The position numbers and the translations under genes were made by a program. Shown in pieces: positions 42,866 to 54,960 of a stretch of 64,000 nucleotides of DNA. Under the pieces are notes generated by a model. That model was not told the origin of the DNA. It saw only the letters and a list, made by a program, of their open reading frames with translations, and ran no database searches. Origin of the DNA: Sternotherus odoratus. Lineage: Eukaryota > Chordata > Testudines > Kinosternidae. Location of the stretch: assembly GCA_032164245.1 (NCBI GenBank), contig JAVMKO010000010.1:29524189-29588188 (forward strand). The letters are read 5' to 3'. Position 1 is the first letter of the stretch, and every line of letters begins with the position of its first letter.

Positions 42866-44190
42866 CATGGAGCAGGTCCTCAAGGAATCAATCCTGAAGC
42901 ACTTAGAGGAGAGGAAAGTGATCAGGAACAATCAGCATGGTTTCACCAAGGGCAAATCATGCCTGACTAACCTGATTGCCTTCTACCATGAGATAACTGG
43001 CTCTGTGGATGAGGGGAAAGCAGTGGATGTGTTGTTCCTTGACTTTAGCGAAGCTTTTGATATAGTCTCCCACAATATTCTTGCCAGCAAGTTAAAGAAG
43101 CATGGGCTGGATGAATGGACCATAAGGTGGATAGAAAGCTGGCTGGATCATCGGGCTGAACGGGTAGTGATCAATGGCTCCATGTCTAGCTGGCAGCCGG
43201 TATTGAGCGGAGTGCCCCAAGGGTCGGTCCTGGGGCCGGTTTTATTCAATATCTTTATCAATGATCTAGAGGATGGTGTGGACTGCACCCTCAACAAGTT
43301 TGCAGATGACACTAAACTGGGAGGAGTGGTAGATACACTGGAGGGTAGGGATTGGATACAGAGGGACCTAGACAAATTAGAGGATTGGGCCAAAAGAAAT
43401 TTGATGAGGTTCAACAAGGAGAAGTGCAGAGTCCTGCACTTAGGACGGAAGAATCCCATGCACTGCTACAGACTAGGGACCGAATGGCTAGGCAGCAGTT
43501 CTGCAGAAAAGGACCTAGGGATTACAATGGATGAGAAGCTGGATATGAGTCAACAGTGTGCCCTTGTTTCCAAGAAGGCTAATTGAATTTCGGGCTGTAT
43601 AAGTAGGGGCATTGCCAGCAGATCGAGGGACATGATTGTTCCCCTCTATTTGACATTGGTGGGGCCTCATCTGGAGTACTGTGTCCAATTTTGGGGCCCA
43701 CACTATAAAAAGGATGTGGAAAAATTGGAAAGAGTCCAGAGAAGGGCAACAAAAATGATCAGGGGCCTGGAGCGCATGACTTATGAGGAGAGGCTCAGAG
43801 AACTAGGATTGTTTAGTCTACAGAAGAGAAGACTGAGGGGAGATTTGATAGCTGCTTTCAACTACCTGAAAGGGGGTTCTAAAGAGGATGGATCTAGACT
43901 GTTCTCAGTGGTAGCAGATGACCAAACAAGGAGTAATGGTCTCAAGTTTCAGTTGGGAAGATTTAGATTGGATAGTAGGAAAAACTTTTTCACTAGGAGG
44001 GTGGTGAAGCATTGGAATGGGTTACCTAGGGAGGTGGTAGAATTACCTTCCTTAGAGGTTTTTAAGGTCAGGCTTGATAAAGTCCTGACTGAAATGATTT
44101 AGTTGGGGATTGGTCCGGCTTTCAGCAGGGGGTTGGACTAGATGACCTCCAGAGGTCCCTTCCAACCCTAATATTCTATGATTCTGCAAT
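42866..44190 (+). mobile_element. CR1 LINE, 5'-truncated, one in-frame stop
   Basis: One frame encodes the reverse transcriptase C-terminal half: [48 protein letters not shown]. It is cut by TGA at 43584-43586, then continues [48 protein letters not shown]. The 3' untranslated part has GGTTGGACTAGATGACCTCC and ends in ATTCTATGATTCTG, the CR1 terminal repeat. This is a fairly young copy that begins inside the polymerase domain. Confidence 0.9.
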
Positions 44191-45833
44191 CTTTACTGAT
44201 AATAAAACAATTAGAAGAATTTATGTGCACATGTGCTATTAAAGTGAGTTGCTAAAGAAGATAGTGCCAATTATTCATGGCTGTTAGGGTGCTTTGCCCC
44301 CCCCCCCCCCCGAGTGAAGTATTTAATTCAGGAAAGTCTTTTAAAAAAATTTAGTAGAGAGAAAGAATTCATTTAATTAGGTGGAGTGACTTTTATGTCC
44401 AGGTTATATAGTTTAGTGTCTTACTGAAGATACCATTGAGCTACATCTTTTCATTGTGGATTTTTAAAGATAATTGTACTTAATGGGGAAACTCAGAAGT
44501 CACAGCTCAAAAAGGATGATTAAAAGTACAGGTAGGTTAGTGTACTATGTGGTTTCCTAATGTAATCGCTGTGTAAATTTTGCCAGAAAGCAAAGTTCTA
44601 TGAACATGCATTTTATACCTACTTATTTTTAGGTAATCGTTTACTGGTAATATTGAGAGGACTAGACTGCAAATCTACTTTTTGAACATACAGATAAAAG
44701 TGTTCCCTGAAGATCTGCTTTTTATTTTTTGCAAATGATCTGTTCGGATGTGGCACCCTCCAAGCGATGATTGAGTTGTTCTCCCCCTTTTTTTTTAGGT
44801 AGTTTGTTTTTGTTTTTTTACAGGTTAACAGTGAGTACTTGTAAAATATTAGTAGATGTGGAGAGATTTTAATTCTTTTCAGAAAATATAAACTTGATAT
44901 TTCTTTATTGGGTTTTCATAGTTATTACAAAATGTGACTCTACATATTATCTTACTGGGGTAAATCTAATAATCTTATCAATTTCTTTATTATAAATATC
45001 TACTTTTGTATCTCTAAGTAAATCAGAATGCAATAGATACCCATCTTAATATACTATATAATGCTATAATTTTAAAAATCTGTCTTAGAAGGATAAATGC
45101 TTCTATGTGTGTTAGAGGGTTTTTTTTTTTATTGTACAGCTAATTCTGAACTGCCTGCCCCGAGTGAAACGGGGTATTTCCTGTAAAAAGGAGGTGAAGA
45201 GGGGAGAAGGGAGAGGTAGTGTTTTTAAAAATAAAATATAAAAAATCTTCTTAGTTGTTCCAGGCAGTGTATATTACAATTGACAGATTACTTGAAGATC
45301 ACTCTCAGGCCCTTTGCAAACCTATAGTTTGTGAATATTTTCTTAATCACAAAATGAAATGCTGGTTTAATGTTCTCTCCGTTCAAGAAGAAAACCTTCT
45401 CTTGGGGTGGGAGAGGGTGCAAGGGGACAGTATAGCAACTTGATAAGTTTATTAGTAGATCTATGGTGTTGGTTTGGTTTTTTTAAAGCAAAAAAGCCCA
45501 GCAGTTGGTTGATATTTTCTGGTTACATTCAAAGCTTGAATGTTAAAAGATTTTAAGTGAGAGGAGGGGAAGCTATTCCTCCTCTGTCTTTCCTACACTA
45601 ATTTATTTTAACAAGCGAATGGTGTTGGCTCATCAGTGCAAGACCTTCCTGGGTGCAAAGTGGTACTGCGGGGTGTGTGCATATGTGTGTGGCACACGGA
45701 AGGGAGTGAAAATCTAATAAGGAGCAATTTGGCCTCTTTATTGTTTTGTGCTCAAGACTAGAAGGTATGGAGAGGAATCCGAAGAGCAGTCACTTAGGTA
45801 TAAAGCTTCTTTTCCTATAAAGTAGTGGTGATA
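44191..45833. other. No gene recognised
   Basis: AT-rich sequence with C and T homopolymers (44298-44311, 45119-45130). No exon with clear homology was seen. Confidence 0.6.
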
Positions 45834-46235
45834 GAATCATAGACTATCAGGGTTGGAAGGGATCTCAGGAGGTCATCTAGTCTAACCCTCTGCTCAAAGC
45901 AGGACCAACAGCAACTAAATCATCCCAGCCAGGGTTTTGTCAAGCCTGGCCTTAAAAACCTGTACGGAAGGAGATTCCACCACCTCCCTAGGTAACCCAT
46001 TCCAGTGCTTAACCACCCTCCTAGTGAAATTGTTTCTTAATATCCAACCTAGACCTCACCACTGTAACTTGAGACCATTACTCCTTGTTCTGTCATCTGC
46101 CACCACTGAGAAGAGCCGAGCTCTATCCTCTTTGGAACCCCTCTTCAGGTAGTTGAAGGCTGCTGTCAAATCCTCCCTCCACTCTTCACTTCTGCGGACT
46201 AAATAACCCCAGTTCCCTCAGTTCATTCAGTATCA
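45834..46235 (-). mobile_element. CR1 3' fragment, reverse orientation
   Basis: It begins (plus strand) AGAATCATAGACTATCAGGG, the reverse of a CR1 tail. The minus strand then shows the CR1 C-terminal coding region in decayed form (FNYLKRG-type and [11 protein letters not shown] matches). Confidence 0.8.
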
Positions 46236-48360
46236 TGAGTGATACTGATGCAGTGTTTTTAAAAGCATGTTACAGGAACTGGAAAGGTGCCAAAAGCCTC
46301 AAAATAATGAACTACAATAAACTAACAGATGGACTGACAAATCCTAACTGCATTGGAGAGTGTCTCGCTTGCTGTGTCTCACGCATACAGGCCACAGAAC
46401 AGAGCATGTGAGATGTAGCCTGAATGCCTTTTTTTGAAAAAAACAAATCCAAACCCGTATTTAGTGGGTTCTGGATTAGTTCAGATCAAAGCCATGAAGC
46501 CAACTTTGAGTTAACTGAATAACCTGCTCCGGCACCTCTCTCAACTTTCTGAGATAGAAATCAGATGGAAAAAGGGGCTAAAATCCCAAACAATGGAACA
46601 TTCACCAATACAGGAGGGTTTTTAATATTGGAAAGAGCTGGCCATTTTTCTGTGGTTTAATAAAGAAAGGAAGCCCACAAAGGTGTGGATAAGAATATTT
46701 TTAGCCCAGGCATTATTTTATTTGTTAAGCCATAAACATTTGGGTGCTGCATAAATTGGAGCTTATCAGTACAGAGAGTGGTCCCAGTATAACTGAAAGA
46801 GGGATTTTAAACTGATCTTGTTCAACCAAAGCAAAAGGCAAACTCAGTTAAGTTGGTATCCAGCTAAAGTGAAGTGAATTAGGAACGGGTTTCAGTTAAA
46901 CCACACAGGGGTTTACAGCAGTTGATCTAAACTTGGGCAAATTTGCGTGTTGAGTAGGGAGGGTCTAGCAAGGTAATTTTCTACCACTTTTAATCCCATT
47001 CTAAGCACAACTCCCATAAGTGTTTGCAGGATTGGACTCACAGTTTAAACACATTTACAGAATGAAGTTTATGCTGACAAAGATCTAGAGCAAATGCTAA
47101 TGCATGGATAAAACACAATAAAAACTAGAATTGCAATATGAGTTAAAGGACAGAACAGGAGCAATATTGTCCCATTCAAACAGTAGTTGTATTATTGTGT
47201 CACTTTTGTTTTAGTGCATGCTTGGCAGGTTAGAGCCCTTCCTACAACTGGTATGAATAATGCACTTAGAAAGCACATTAGCTGTTCCTAATATTTTTCT
47301 GGATGCTTAAACAAAAATAAAAGCTTTCCTCTGACCTCTGTTTGTTTTTTATAACTGCATGTTTGATAATTTGGAACAGAGCTGATGTAATTTAAAATGT
47401 CTCTTGGCTTTTTCTAGTATAAGAGTGGAATGAACAGTGTGGAAGGGAGTTAGATGACATATCACTGAATCTGAGCAACATTCATTCCCACCACTGAGGA
47501 TTCCCTCCCTCCCCCAAGTGTGTGTGTGTAACCAAGTACTTACTTCGGCAGTATTTCTGCCACACACACACATCCTTTCTCTATTTCATTCCTATAACGG
47601 GCCGTTTAACCTCCAGTTCTTTTGAACTTTACTGTTTGAACAAGAATCAGCTTTTGTAGAACAGAATGCAACTCTGTGGTCAGTTCATAGTGCTCCTCTT
47701 TTATTGGGCATTACAGATCTTATAAATCTGTATGTTTGATCCTAAATTTACTGAGATATTAATTGACCTATGTGCACTTTGGCATAGAGCCGTCGAAATG
47801 TAGCACTGGAAGGAATCTTGAAGTCATAGTGCAGAATATTAGCCTTCTGCCAACATTGTTGGCTCATATTCAATTTGTGATCCCACTATAGACCCCAGCT
47901 TCTTTTCAGCACTACTACCACCATCTTGCCATTTATTCCCCATTGCGAGTGCGAATTTGATTCCCCTCGCCCCTTTTTAAATATAGGCATAACACAGTCA
48001 CCAGTCATATCTACACTGGGGAAATACATCATGTTAGAAAGCATGTTAACTAGTGTGATGTTCAACATGACTTGTCCTGTTATACAATTGATGCTAAAGT
48101 GTGCCTAAAAATGTCAGCTGACTTCCTGTAGGGCTGACTAGCTAGTATATTGTAAAGCAGAAGTGTACTTGGTTTTTACTGTAGGCAAAAGTACCATGTT
48201 AACACCCTTTCTAATAGGATATATCTTCCAGTGTAGCCAAGGTAACATGTTTTAATATTCAGACTGTTTTAGACACTAATCAGTGTTAACTCATCAATGT
48301 AGAGGTAGTGAGATCTTATTAAAACAAGCATCTGAGAGTCAGGGTTCTTGGAGTCTATTT
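46236..48360. other. No gene recognised
   Basis: AT-rich unique-looking sequence. A GTGTGTGTGT run near 47518 and a CACACACACA run near 47561 are present. Confidence 0.55.
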
Positions 48361-48450
48361 CCCACTTTGTCCCAGCGCTTGCTAAGTGACCTTGGGTGAG
48401 TCACTTATCCTGTCTGTCGCAGTTGCTCCATGTAAAAAAATTGAGATGTT
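48361..48450 (+). mobile_element. MIR-like SINE fragment
   Basis: GCTAAGTGACCTTGGGTGAG followed by TCACTTATCC matches the MIR core. Confidence 0.6.
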
Positions 48451-49739
48451 TGTCTTTGCTACAAGCTTCACAATCCTACGAGTGATTTGTAAAACAGTTA
48501 AACTGATTCCAGTCGTGGTGGTAGTTGGTGATAATGGCCTATATACCCTTTCATTCGCAGGTTGTAGGTTTAGCTCCAGCCAAGATCTGTAATGACTGTC
48601 TGTTATCTTTTGACTCACTGTTTCTGCAATTAGTTTTACAGCCTCAGTCCAATTCTCAATGAAAAAGATGTAAATGCTTGACTGTATGTCTACTACGCAT
48701 GTGTGTATTTCTGCCCCTCTCTAACTTCAACAGCTGGGCTTTCGATATGGTTTTGAGAATTTAGAATCATGCATTTAAAAAGCAACCACACAAATTGCAC
48801 TGAGTAGTGACCCTGTTGGCAGTCCCGCAGGAGCGGTCAGGAATTCAATGAATGTGTGAGCTACAGCCACTCTGCCCTAAAGGTCACCCCTCCAGAGCAG
48901 GGCATTATGGGGAAGTTTGCACTGTTGTATTGATATTGGAGCTTATGACAACCTAATTTAGGCTGCATTGTTTCGTAACATCAGGTGTGAAGCTGGCATG
49001 ACTGGCATACACCAAGTAGTATTAACTCACACAAAATAGGTATTACTTGGCAAAATAGGGGAGGAGTGCCGTAATAGGGAAATAGGTGTAGAGTTCCGCT
49101 GAAGGGTTGTGCCATACTAGTGAACAAAGAGGGAAGCGTGATCTCAAACAAGAGCTGAAGGAGACCAGAAGATGCTTTTAGGCAAAGATAAGGTCATTTG
49201 TCGGTTATTTTAATTTAGATAGACATAATGGGCCAAACTTTCAGTGGGCTTTGGATCGGGCCCTACAAATAAAAAAAGGAGGATTTTGTGCACCCATTCA
49301 TTGCTGAAGGAGATACTGAAGCATTGTGCTAGTGTATAGATTTGACATTAAAACACTAAGAGGATAATTAAACTACTTCATATTCAGTATAAAAGTTTCC
49401 AGATGGGTTTTGTGGTACCAAGGGTGGGGATACATCTTCAGAAAGAAAGTCAAACAAATCTAGCAGCTTCTGCTACAAATGCTGATTGATTCAACTTAAC
49501 ATTTATTGTCCTGTAGTGAAAATATTGGTGAGACAATAACCTTTCATGAGGTTTCATCTTTTATTGTTCTAGAAGGAAAAAATAGAGTCAAAGGAAATAA
49601 AATCGTACTTTGTTAGGTCAGGGGATAGATTTTAGGATTCTGCTAACTGATAAAATAATCAATGGGTCATAAATATCAGTATCTGCCTCCTATCTCTTCC
49701 TCCCTCCCTCCCCCATGTATAAATTCAACAACCCCCTCT
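48451..49739. other. No gene recognised
   Basis: AT-rich sequence with no coding or repeat signal that I can name. Confidence 0.5.
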
Positions 49740-49910
49740 TTATGGTAGTTAGGCCCATGGGAGCTCACTCAGATTTTTAAGAGCAGGTTAAACAAATGCC
49801 TGCCAGGGATAATCCAGGTATTCCTGGTGTGGTCTTAGTGGAAGAGGGTTGTATTAGATGACCTCTCAGGGTCCCTTCAAGTCCTATATTCTTGTGATTT
49901 CATAATCTTT
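49740..49910 (+). mobile_element. CR1-type 3' tail fragment
   Basis: AGCAGGTTAAACAAATGCCTG and TTAGATGACCTCTCAGGGTCC with a degenerate ATTCTTGTGATTT end fit an old CR1 tail. Confidence 0.6.
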
Positions 49911-50733
49911 GCCTGATCGAATCCTTCAAGTGATAAAAGCTGATAGACCATTCTGCTACAACTGGATTCCAAGCACCTTTGTTGGATTAACTCTGCTATG
50001 ATGGGATCTTTGTTTCCATGTTTGAGTCATTCCAGTGGATAGTGCACATCCACAGCATGGAACCACAGAAATACTCGATCTGTGAAGTGTCTGCACTTCA
50101 GAGCTTTAATTTAAAGCCAATGGATATCTCTAGTGTGATGCTTGTAATGATCATAGGATTGGCAGTAGGGGGAAATAGTAAAAAAAATTTACACATTTTT
50201 ATTTTGCCTCTTATCCCAGGAGATCCTATAACTAAAAAGCTTCTGTGTCCACACTACACTCCTTGTGTCAGTGACGCACGTCATCACCAGGAGTGCTTGC
50301 ACTGATTTAACTGCCAGTGCACGGCATGGTGGGATGGTTCCTGAAAGGCAGCAACAGTCAATGTAAGTGATGTAGTCATGAGGTGGTTACTAAGTTGCTG
50401 TAGTGGGCAAGTTACAGCGGTGGGAGCTATATTTTAGTGAGTTAGGGTCACTGTTTCCTCTAAGCTGTGCGCATGTGCGCGAGCACACAGATCCTAAACC
50501 CCACGCACACGGCGAAACACTGCGCACAAAACTTTGCACAGAAGAATTCTTTTTGCGTGCATGGCCTGTCAAAAATTAGAGGGAACATTGGTTAGGGCCA
50601 TGTAAACTGCCTTATGTTGACCAACTCTATAACGTAGATCAGGCCAAAGTCACCACTCCACAGGGGGCAGAAGTACAGATGAATCTCTGGCTGCAGCCCG
50701 TGGTGTCCCAGAGGAGGTGGGCTTGCCACAGCT
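49911..50733. other. No gene recognised
   Basis: Nothing clear. A GCGCATGTGCGCG-type sequence near 50466 begins a short block that may be a degraded repeat. Confidence 0.5.
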
Positions 50734-50977
50734 TGTGGCAGGGTGGGCTTGACCCAGCCTGCCGCCCCTTTAAGAGGGAGAAAAGCCCTCTGCAAACCCC
50801 CAGTGCAGAAAGCCTAATCAGCCACCTGGCTTGCAGGGCAATCAATTGTATGGGTTGCACCTGGCAACCTCCTCTGGGGGATAAAAGGCTCCCAGGAAGG
50901 AAGCCCAGTGTGGTGGTGGGTTGGAGCTAGGGTTTTCCTGCCTGTTCCTGAGAGGGGTGAGAAAGTGGTCTGCCACA
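50734..50977 (+). mobile_element. Gmr1-type Gypsy element, 5' LTR
   Basis: It begins TGTGGCAGGG and ends CTGCCACA, with AGCT before it. It lacks about 170 bp present in the 3' copy. A TGGTGTCAGAGGTGGGAT sequence (50980-50997) follows and fits a tRNA-Leu primer binding site. Confidence 0.75.
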
Positions 50978-50979
50978 CG

Positions 50980-50997
50980 TGGTGTCAGAGGTGGGAT
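50980..50997 (+). other. Primer binding site, tRNA-Leu type
   Basis: TGGTGTCAGAGGTGGGAT lies two bases after the LTR and is complementary to the 3' end of tRNA-Leu. Confidence 0.65.
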
Positions 50998-51030
50998 CGC
51001 TACACCAGCAACCCAACTGGTGGCCCAGAG

Positions 51031-51807
51031 ATGGAGGGAACCCTGCAGTGGCTCGTAGAACAACAGAAGCAGACCCAGCAGGCCATGCACGCCTTGCAGC
51101 AAACCCACCTTGAGATGCAGCATGCCCAAGCCGAGCAGCAGAAGACGCTGCAGGACTTTATCCAGGAGCAGGCAAAGACCCAGGCAACTCTCCTGCAGCA
51201 CCTGGTGAGTCGAGGGGCAGGAGAGGGCATGCGGCCGCCGGGCTGGGGACTCTGTAAGATGAGCCCGGCGGATGACCCCGATGCCTTCCTGGGCATGTTT
51301 GAGAGGGTAGCCACCACAGCCGGGTGGGAGTGGACCACCTGGGCCCTCAGGCTTGCTCCCTACCTCGTGGGCGAAGCCCAGGCAGCCTATATGGCCCTGG
51401 GCACTGTAGAGGCCCGAGACTTTGGTATTGTAAGAGCGGCCATCTTGGACCGGGTCAGCTTATCTCCGGAAAAATACCGGCAGAAGTTGCGGGCGGCCCG
51501 CTGGACGCAGGCGGTGCGGCCCCGGGCGTTTGCCCAGAGGCTGAGAGACTGGGTGACGCGTTGGCTGAGGCTGGAGGCCTGGTCAGGGGAGGAAATCATG
51601 GACTCCCTGATCTTGGAGCAGTTTTTGCTCAGCCTCCCCGAGACTGTCCGTACCTGGGTCAGGAGGCACCAGTCGGAGACGGTGGAGTCTGCGGTGCGCC
51701 TGACTGAGGAGTACGTGGAGGCAGAGGGACCTCGGGGAGAAGAACGACCATGGCGGGTCTGGGATTTGGGGTGTCGGCCCATGGACACCCCCCCCCCCCC
51801 CAGCTAA
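51031..51807 (+). pseudogene. Gmr1-type Gypsy gag with SCAN-like capsid domain
   Basis: The start chosen is the ATG at 51031 (MEGTLQWLVEQQ), after the primer site; an upstream in-frame ATG lies in the LTR. A glutamine-rich coiled-coil region comes first (to about 51210). Then a capsid domain has SLSPEKYRQKLRAARW, AFAQRLRDWVTRWLR and LEQFLLSLPETVRTWVRRH. This is the Gypsy gag fold from which vertebrate SCAN domains derive. The frame ends just after a long C run (51788-51802), where an indel separates it from the zinc knuckle. Confidence 0.8.
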
Positions 51808-51828
51808 GGGAAAAGGGACTGATGGGGA

Positions 51829-52206
51829 GCCCAGAGGGGCGCCAGAGAGAACTGCCAGGCTTACCTGCTGGCAGTGTGGGAAGCCAGGGCATATTAAGAG
51901 GGACTGCCCAGCTATGGACTGTGGCTACACCGATTGGTGTGGGTGGACCGAGGTTTGGGGGCGGAAGCCGCGGAAGGGGGTGCCCACCCTGCGGGTGCAG
52001 GTGGGGAGGAAGTCCCAACCGGGGGTAGTGGACTCAGCCTCCCCCTGTACGCTTGTCCGTAGAGCGTTGGTACGCCCTGAGTGGCTAATTCCGGGGGCTA
52101 CCATGGACCTACGGTGTGTCCACGGGGACAGGAAGACCTGTCAGGTGGCCCGGGTCCCCCTAGAGATTGGTGGTCGATTCCGCTGGAAGTGGGTTGGGGT
52201 GCCAGA
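51829..52206 (+). pseudogene. Gypsy zinc knuckle and protease-like fragment
   Basis: In the next frame CWQCGKPGHIKRDC (CX2CX4HX4C, from 51866) is followed by a region like a retropepsin: PTLRVQVGRKSQPGVVDSAS. The expected catalytic DSG or DTG is changed to DSA. It then runs straight into 3' LTR sequence at about 52207, so reverse transcriptase and integrase have been deleted. Confidence 0.7.
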
Positions 52207-52476
52207 GGGGTTACCTCTGGGGGATAAAAGGCTCCCAGGAAGGAAGCCCAGTGTGGTTGGAGCTAGTCAGAGCTGTGTGTTTGGAGTTGCATGTTAAGAG
52301 CTGGACTATATAGAGTCTGTAAAGCTGAGCTATCAAGAGCTGTATGCTGAAAGACTGTACAAAGCTGTATATATTGGTGGTGGGGACTTGCACTGTGAAT
52401 TAAAGAGCACTGTTTGAAGCAAAGAAGGGTTTTCCTCCCTGTTCCTGAGAGGGGTGAGAGAGAGCGGTCTGTCACA
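52207..52476 (+). mobile_element. Gmr1-type Gypsy element, partial 3' LTR
   Basis: It starts inside the LTR at CCTCTGGGGGATAAAAGGCTC, shared with 50869-50889, and ends GGTCTGTCACA. It has an extra block of about 170 bp missing from the 5' copy. AGCT follows, matching the base before the 5' LTR, a possible 4-bp duplication. Confidence 0.7.
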
Positions 52477-54870
52477 AGCTGCAGTATGGTCAGAGGAATA
52501 AAGACGTTTGCTATTATTCACAAGGTGAAGTGTGGCAGCAGTGGTGGTGGTGGGGGGTGTGTCTTTGAATAGGTGATTTGCTTCTGTTGCAATGAAACTC
52601 AATTTATAGCGAATTGTCCTTTTAACTATATAGTTAACCACCCTCTGTTCATGGTGTGAGGGGAAGCTCTTTAAATGCCCAGTTATATGGTGCAGGGAAC
52701 CCGAATGGTGATCTCTCCCTGTCATTAACTATGACCTGACTGTCGGTTTCATAAGAGTCATGAGGCGATTTCTCTCCACTAGTCCTCCTGAGACAAGTCA
52801 GTCCTGGGCTTCCCTGTGGCAGGGCTTCTCAACAGGTGGAACTCTTCAGTCTAATCTGATTAGAAATGGCCACGGATCAAACCTGAGCGGGGTCACAGAA
52901 AGAAGGAGCTGTTAGTATAGAGCCAGCCAAGTGCTGCTGAATGTGGCTCTCGGTTTCAGTTGCTGTTCAGAGCCCAAGATCATTTTAAAGGCCAGTTCCA
53001 CTATTTAAATATGATGCTTGAATTCATATGTGCTGGAACTAGGGTTGCCTCTGCACCCCCTGGTTTGAAGTGGTTTCTGTCTGTTACAGCTTTCCCCCTA
53101 TTCCATTTTGTTTCTTACAGCTGTCCCCTTACTCCATTTTGTTTTTGTTCTCCTGTGGCTGCCCCTCCCTGGCTGTTAAGTTGTTTACCAAGAGCCATTG
53201 CCCTTCTCAAAGGGATGGCCACTTGTGCTGCGTGCTAAGTGGGACAACTGCCCTGTTCAAAGGGTTGGTCCTGTTATCACCTTGTTAAACCTGGGCTCGG
53301 TGTAGGGTAGGCAATGTCCAAAGCTGTAAGACCTAATGTGTTTTTGAGATCCTGGGCATGAGTCATAGGCCTCATGTGCTTTTGAATCATGAGGTGGGAA
53401 CTCATGCCTATGGTCCAGGACTCTGCCCAGGCATGTCTCTATGCTCACCTGCAGTTTTTCCCTGTAACTCCTCCCCTGTGACAGAAGGAGCCTATCAGGA
53501 TTACTGGCGGGGAAACTGCCTGAGTTTGCCTTTAAGAACAGGCATTTTTGAAACAAACATCAGAAAGGTTCCTGCATTGCTACCTGGTCTGATCAGCCAG
53601 GGGTTCTGGGGGGTCCTTTCTCTGCTCTTGTTTTATTTTTGAGTGTACCCCCATTTTTAGACGCCCCCCCACGAAGAACGAATTGCTGCCTGAGAGACCT
53701 CCTGATTATCAAGACCGTGCCGAGCCCTCCTTGCTTCTTCTGATGCTGTTGCTGCTTCTGCCTTTGCTGCTGCCTTGGGGACTGGTGAGAATCCCTCTGT
53801 GAAACTTTCTATACTTAATTACTTTAGCTGCTGGCTCTGTTTCCCCAACACACAGACTCAAACTAACCCTCTCTCAAACTCCTTGGTCTGTGTCTTAAAA
53901 CCCTCTCTTAAACTCCTTGGTCTGTGTCTGTAATCCGTTTCTTGCTTTGCAGCACCTTTGCTGCTAGAAATAAGCCTGTGCCTTCCTGGACTGTACCTGG
54001 GCACACACCACCCTGCCCTCTGAAACTACCCCTAGTATAAGGTGCACCCATTAGGTTAGATTTTGTCTTTTAGTCTAGATAAGTTGTAATTTCATTTTGC
54101 ATAGCTGTAGTTAAGTTAGGCTTAGGAAATTGCTTGCATTGTACCCTGTAAGTTAGCCTTAAAGAATTGTTGCATTGTGTTTTGTTACTTGCTAATTTGT
54201 GTAGTTTCGGTTAAGTTAAATCATAGATAAGATTTTGCTGTGTTTTGTATAATTGTCTCTCTGCTGTTTAAACTTGCAGCCTGTCTGTTCTGTGTCTCCC
54301 TGAGTTTAAATCTCCCTCCACCACGTGCTCCTCTTCCCCCATCCCCCAACCTTACTCCTCTCTCCTGTTTCAACTTACAGCCTGTCTTCTCTCTCTCTCT
54401 CTCTCTTTCTAGCATAAAACCCCATTGGTTACCCCTTTTCTCTCACACACCTTACATTTACATTTTTACCTAAAATTGTTGGTTATTTAACACATTTTAC
54501 CCATACTGTTAGTTGGTTATATGCTGCTGTGACACACTCTTTACATAGAAATTGTTAGCTACCTGTTACATTTATACTTCAGTGTTAATTGGTTACCAAC
54601 TGTATTGTACCCCACTGTATTGTACCCCACTATTGAAACCCCCTATCCCATTTACTAAAAGAAACCCCTCCCCAATTGTCTACTTTAACAAACCCCATAC
54701 CCCTCACTATTAAATTTTCCCTGTTTTTGCATTTTCTTAATAAAGTTTATTTTGCACCCCACCTGTGTGGTAATTGCTCCCCAAGATCCCATATACCTGC
54801 TGGCAGGGACAGTTTCCAGCATATACAGAGTTTAGTTTGGTTCAATGGTTCTTAGCATCCTCCACGATAT
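52477..54870. other. Repeat-like but unclassified
   Basis: TCCATTTTGTTT occurs twice near 53101-53150, CTTGGTCTGTGTCT twice near 53880-53930 and ACCCCACTGTATTGTACCCC near 54610. TTAATAAAGTTTATTTTGCACC near 54737 looks like a polyadenylation signal of a retroelement. An old LTR element is possible but I cannot define it. A CT run is at 54388-54409. Confidence 0.35.
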
Positions 54871-54871
54871 A

Positions 54872-54960
54872 GAGCAGGGGTCTCAAACATGTGGCCCGCG
54901 AAGCCCTTCCCTTGGCCTGTGGAGTTCCCTGGTGCCCCCCCCCCCCCCGCCCATAGCAGT
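54872..54960 (+). mobile_element. hAT-like element, left end
   Basis: GCAGGGGTCTCAAACATGTGG and CCCGCGAAGCCC resemble the end of a common hAT-type short element. The right end was not found. Confidence 0.4.

Noticed and set aside
53040..54870. A complete LTR retroelement
   Set aside because: There are repeat-like phrases and an AATAAA, but no matching ends or coding motif.
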